A DNA stretch of 6,863 nt, from NCBI RefSeq assembly GCF_938018035.1, contig NZ_CALIJF010000126.1, positions 1-6,863 of the forward strand, given 5' to 3'. Under the pieces are notes generated by a model. The model searched no databases, was not told where the DNA came from, and saw nothing but the letters and a program-made list of their open reading frames with translations. The stretch's first letter is position 1, and the number at the start of each line of letters is the position of its first letter. Positions 6,439-6,863 of the stretch are shown piece after piece. Position numbers and translations under genes: made by a program. This stretch comes from an uncultured Campylobacter sp. GTDB lineage: Bacteria; Campylobacterota; Campylobacteria; Campylobacterales; Campylobacteraceae.

Positions 6439-6469
6439 ATTCTTAAGAATACTTTTTAATCTTAAGATT
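6439..6469. promoter_or_regulatory. Paired 12-bp palindromes in the operon leader, candidate operator
   Basis: ATTCTTAAGAAT (6439-6450) and AATCTTAAGATT (6458-6469) are both perfect palindromes sharing the core TCTTAAGA. Their centres are 19 bp apart, close to two helical turns, and 7 bp separate them. They lie downstream of the -10 box at 6485-6493 and upstream of the ribosome site, where a bound dimer pair would block transcription. The stems have no loop bases, so DNA binding is more likely than an RNA hairpin. The regulator is unknown. RacRS has been linked to control of the C. jejuni counterpart genes, but I cannot match this motif to it. Confidence 0.55.
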
Positions 6470-6484
6470 TAAATTTATAAGAGA

Positions 6485-6493
6485 ATTATAGCA
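6485..6493 (-). promoter_or_regulatory. Extended -10 promoter of the reductase operon
   Basis: On the - strand this reads TGCTATAAT, a perfect extended -10 (TGN plus TATAAT). Transcription would start near 6478, giving a leader of about 60 nt before the TTG start. No clear -35 box is present; the upstream sequence is T-rich (ATTTTTATCTTTT), as is common for Campylobacter sigma-70 promoters. Confidence 0.7.
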
Positions 6494-6734
6494 GTAAAAG
6501 ATAAAAATTCAGGTCTGCATTGTCCTAAATATCGGAGTTTTGTAGGCTTTAAGCTTAACGTATAAAATTTCAATTTTAAAATTTGACGCTCCTTGCGTAG
6601 CGACGGAAAGTTTTTGAGATATGAAATTAAAATGATAGATTTTATAAAATTTATCTTTATTCGGGTCTATTTTGATAAAAAATATGCCGATTTTAAAACC
6701 CTCGAAACCCGATACTCGATCAATATTATGAAGA
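6494..6734. other. AT-rich region between two divergent promoters, no supported gene
   Basis: Two weak reading frames exist. One is a 90-codon frame on the - strand (6509-6781, TTG start) and the other a 36-codon frame on the + strand (6632-6742). Neither has a ribosome site, and the longer one is crossed by the + strand promoter at 6735. I leave both uncalled. The region probably serves as upstream sequence for the two divergent units. Confidence 0.55.
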
Positions 6735-6743
6735 TGATATAAT
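6735..6743 (+). promoter_or_regulatory. Extended -10 promoter of the right-edge gene
   Basis: TGATATAAT is a perfect TGN-TATAAT extended -10. Transcription would start near 6750, about 46 nt before the ATG at 6796. No -35 box is obvious. Confidence 0.55.
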
Positions 6744-6795
6744 GAGCTGAAATTTTTAAAAATATTTAACTTCATATTCAAGGGCGGGGTGCTAT

Positions 6796-6863
6796 ATGAA
6801 ATTTAACATAAATGCTGTTATCGGCGGGGCGGATGATGTGCCGATCTATATATCGAATATTAT
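6796..6863 (+). CDS. Start of an unidentified gene, 3'-truncated by window
   Basis: Twenty-two codons from ATG to the window edge: the product begins MKFNINAVIGGADD and continues VPIYISNI. GGGGTG (6786-6791) four bases before the ATG can pair with the 16S rRNA tail with one G-U pair, and an extended -10 lies about 55 bp upstream. An in-frame stop at 6757 means the gene does not begin further left. The piece is too short to assign a family; there is no signal peptide or membrane segment in it. Confidence 0.5.
   Translation, partial: MKFNINAVIGGADDVPIYISNI

Noticed and set aside
6439..6469. Reading the two leader palindromes as an RNA hairpin or attenuator
   Set aside because: Each palindrome has no spacer for a loop and would give a weak A-U stem; no leader peptide or T-run is seen.
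6632..6742. 36-codon + strand frame beginning MIDFIKFIF
   Set aside because: No ribosome site or promoter before it, and its stop codon is inside the TATAAT of the next promoter.
6509..6781. Open frame of 90 codons on the - strand with a TTG start
   Set aside because: No purine-rich ribosome site before the TTG (6781) or the next ATG, no recognisable domain, and a perfect + strand extended -10 box lies inside it. AT-rich DNA easily stays open this long. It remains a weak candidate, not a call.

Overview
The window looks like chromosomal DNA of a Campylobacter species (Campylobacterota), most likely one of the higher-GC oral species such as C. gracilis, C. rectus or C. showae. The genus-level inference rests on three things. 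The gene set includes a periplasmic S/N-oxide reductase paired with a small monohaem cytochrome, as in the C. jejuni pair Cj0264c/Cj0265c. The promoters have strong TATAAT boxes and no clear -35 box. The hexamer AAATTT is very frequent. No species can be fixed from the sequence alone.

Left part, + strand (1-2287): the 3' portion of a sodium-dependent transporter of the NSS (LeuT-like) family is cut by the window edge. A 22-bp perfect palindrome and a TATAAT promoter follow, and then a lower-GC gene for a membrane protein of unknown function. Its start is best placed at 1475, not at the upstream ATG at 1445, which lies inside the promoter.

Centre (2288-2676): a gene-free convergent junction of about 390 bp. 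It holds several short GC-rich inverted repeats, a degenerate repeated block and a 7-bp C/G run next to the end of the reductase gene.

Right part, - strand (6493 down to 2677): a compact operon read leftward from an extended -10 promoter. The order is a DsbB/DsbI-like four-helix membrane protein (TTG start, strong GGAGG site), a periplasmic monohaem cytochrome c, and a Tat-exported molybdopterin S/N-oxide (TMAO/DMSO) reductase. The cytochrome is the likely electron donor to the reductase, and the two genes overlap by 4 bp (ATGA). The DsbB-like protein keeps the second-loop cysteine pair, the PLD loop signature and the quinone-site arginine, but the catalytic CXXC of the first loop is replaced by T-Q-T-S. 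This, together with its place at the head of a respiratory operon, is the most unusual point of the window. The operon leader carries two 12-bp perfect palindromes sharing the core TCTTAAGA, with centres 19 bp apart, which look like an operator pair.

Right edge, + strand: a second extended -10 promoter and the first 22 codons of an unidentified gene that runs out of the window.
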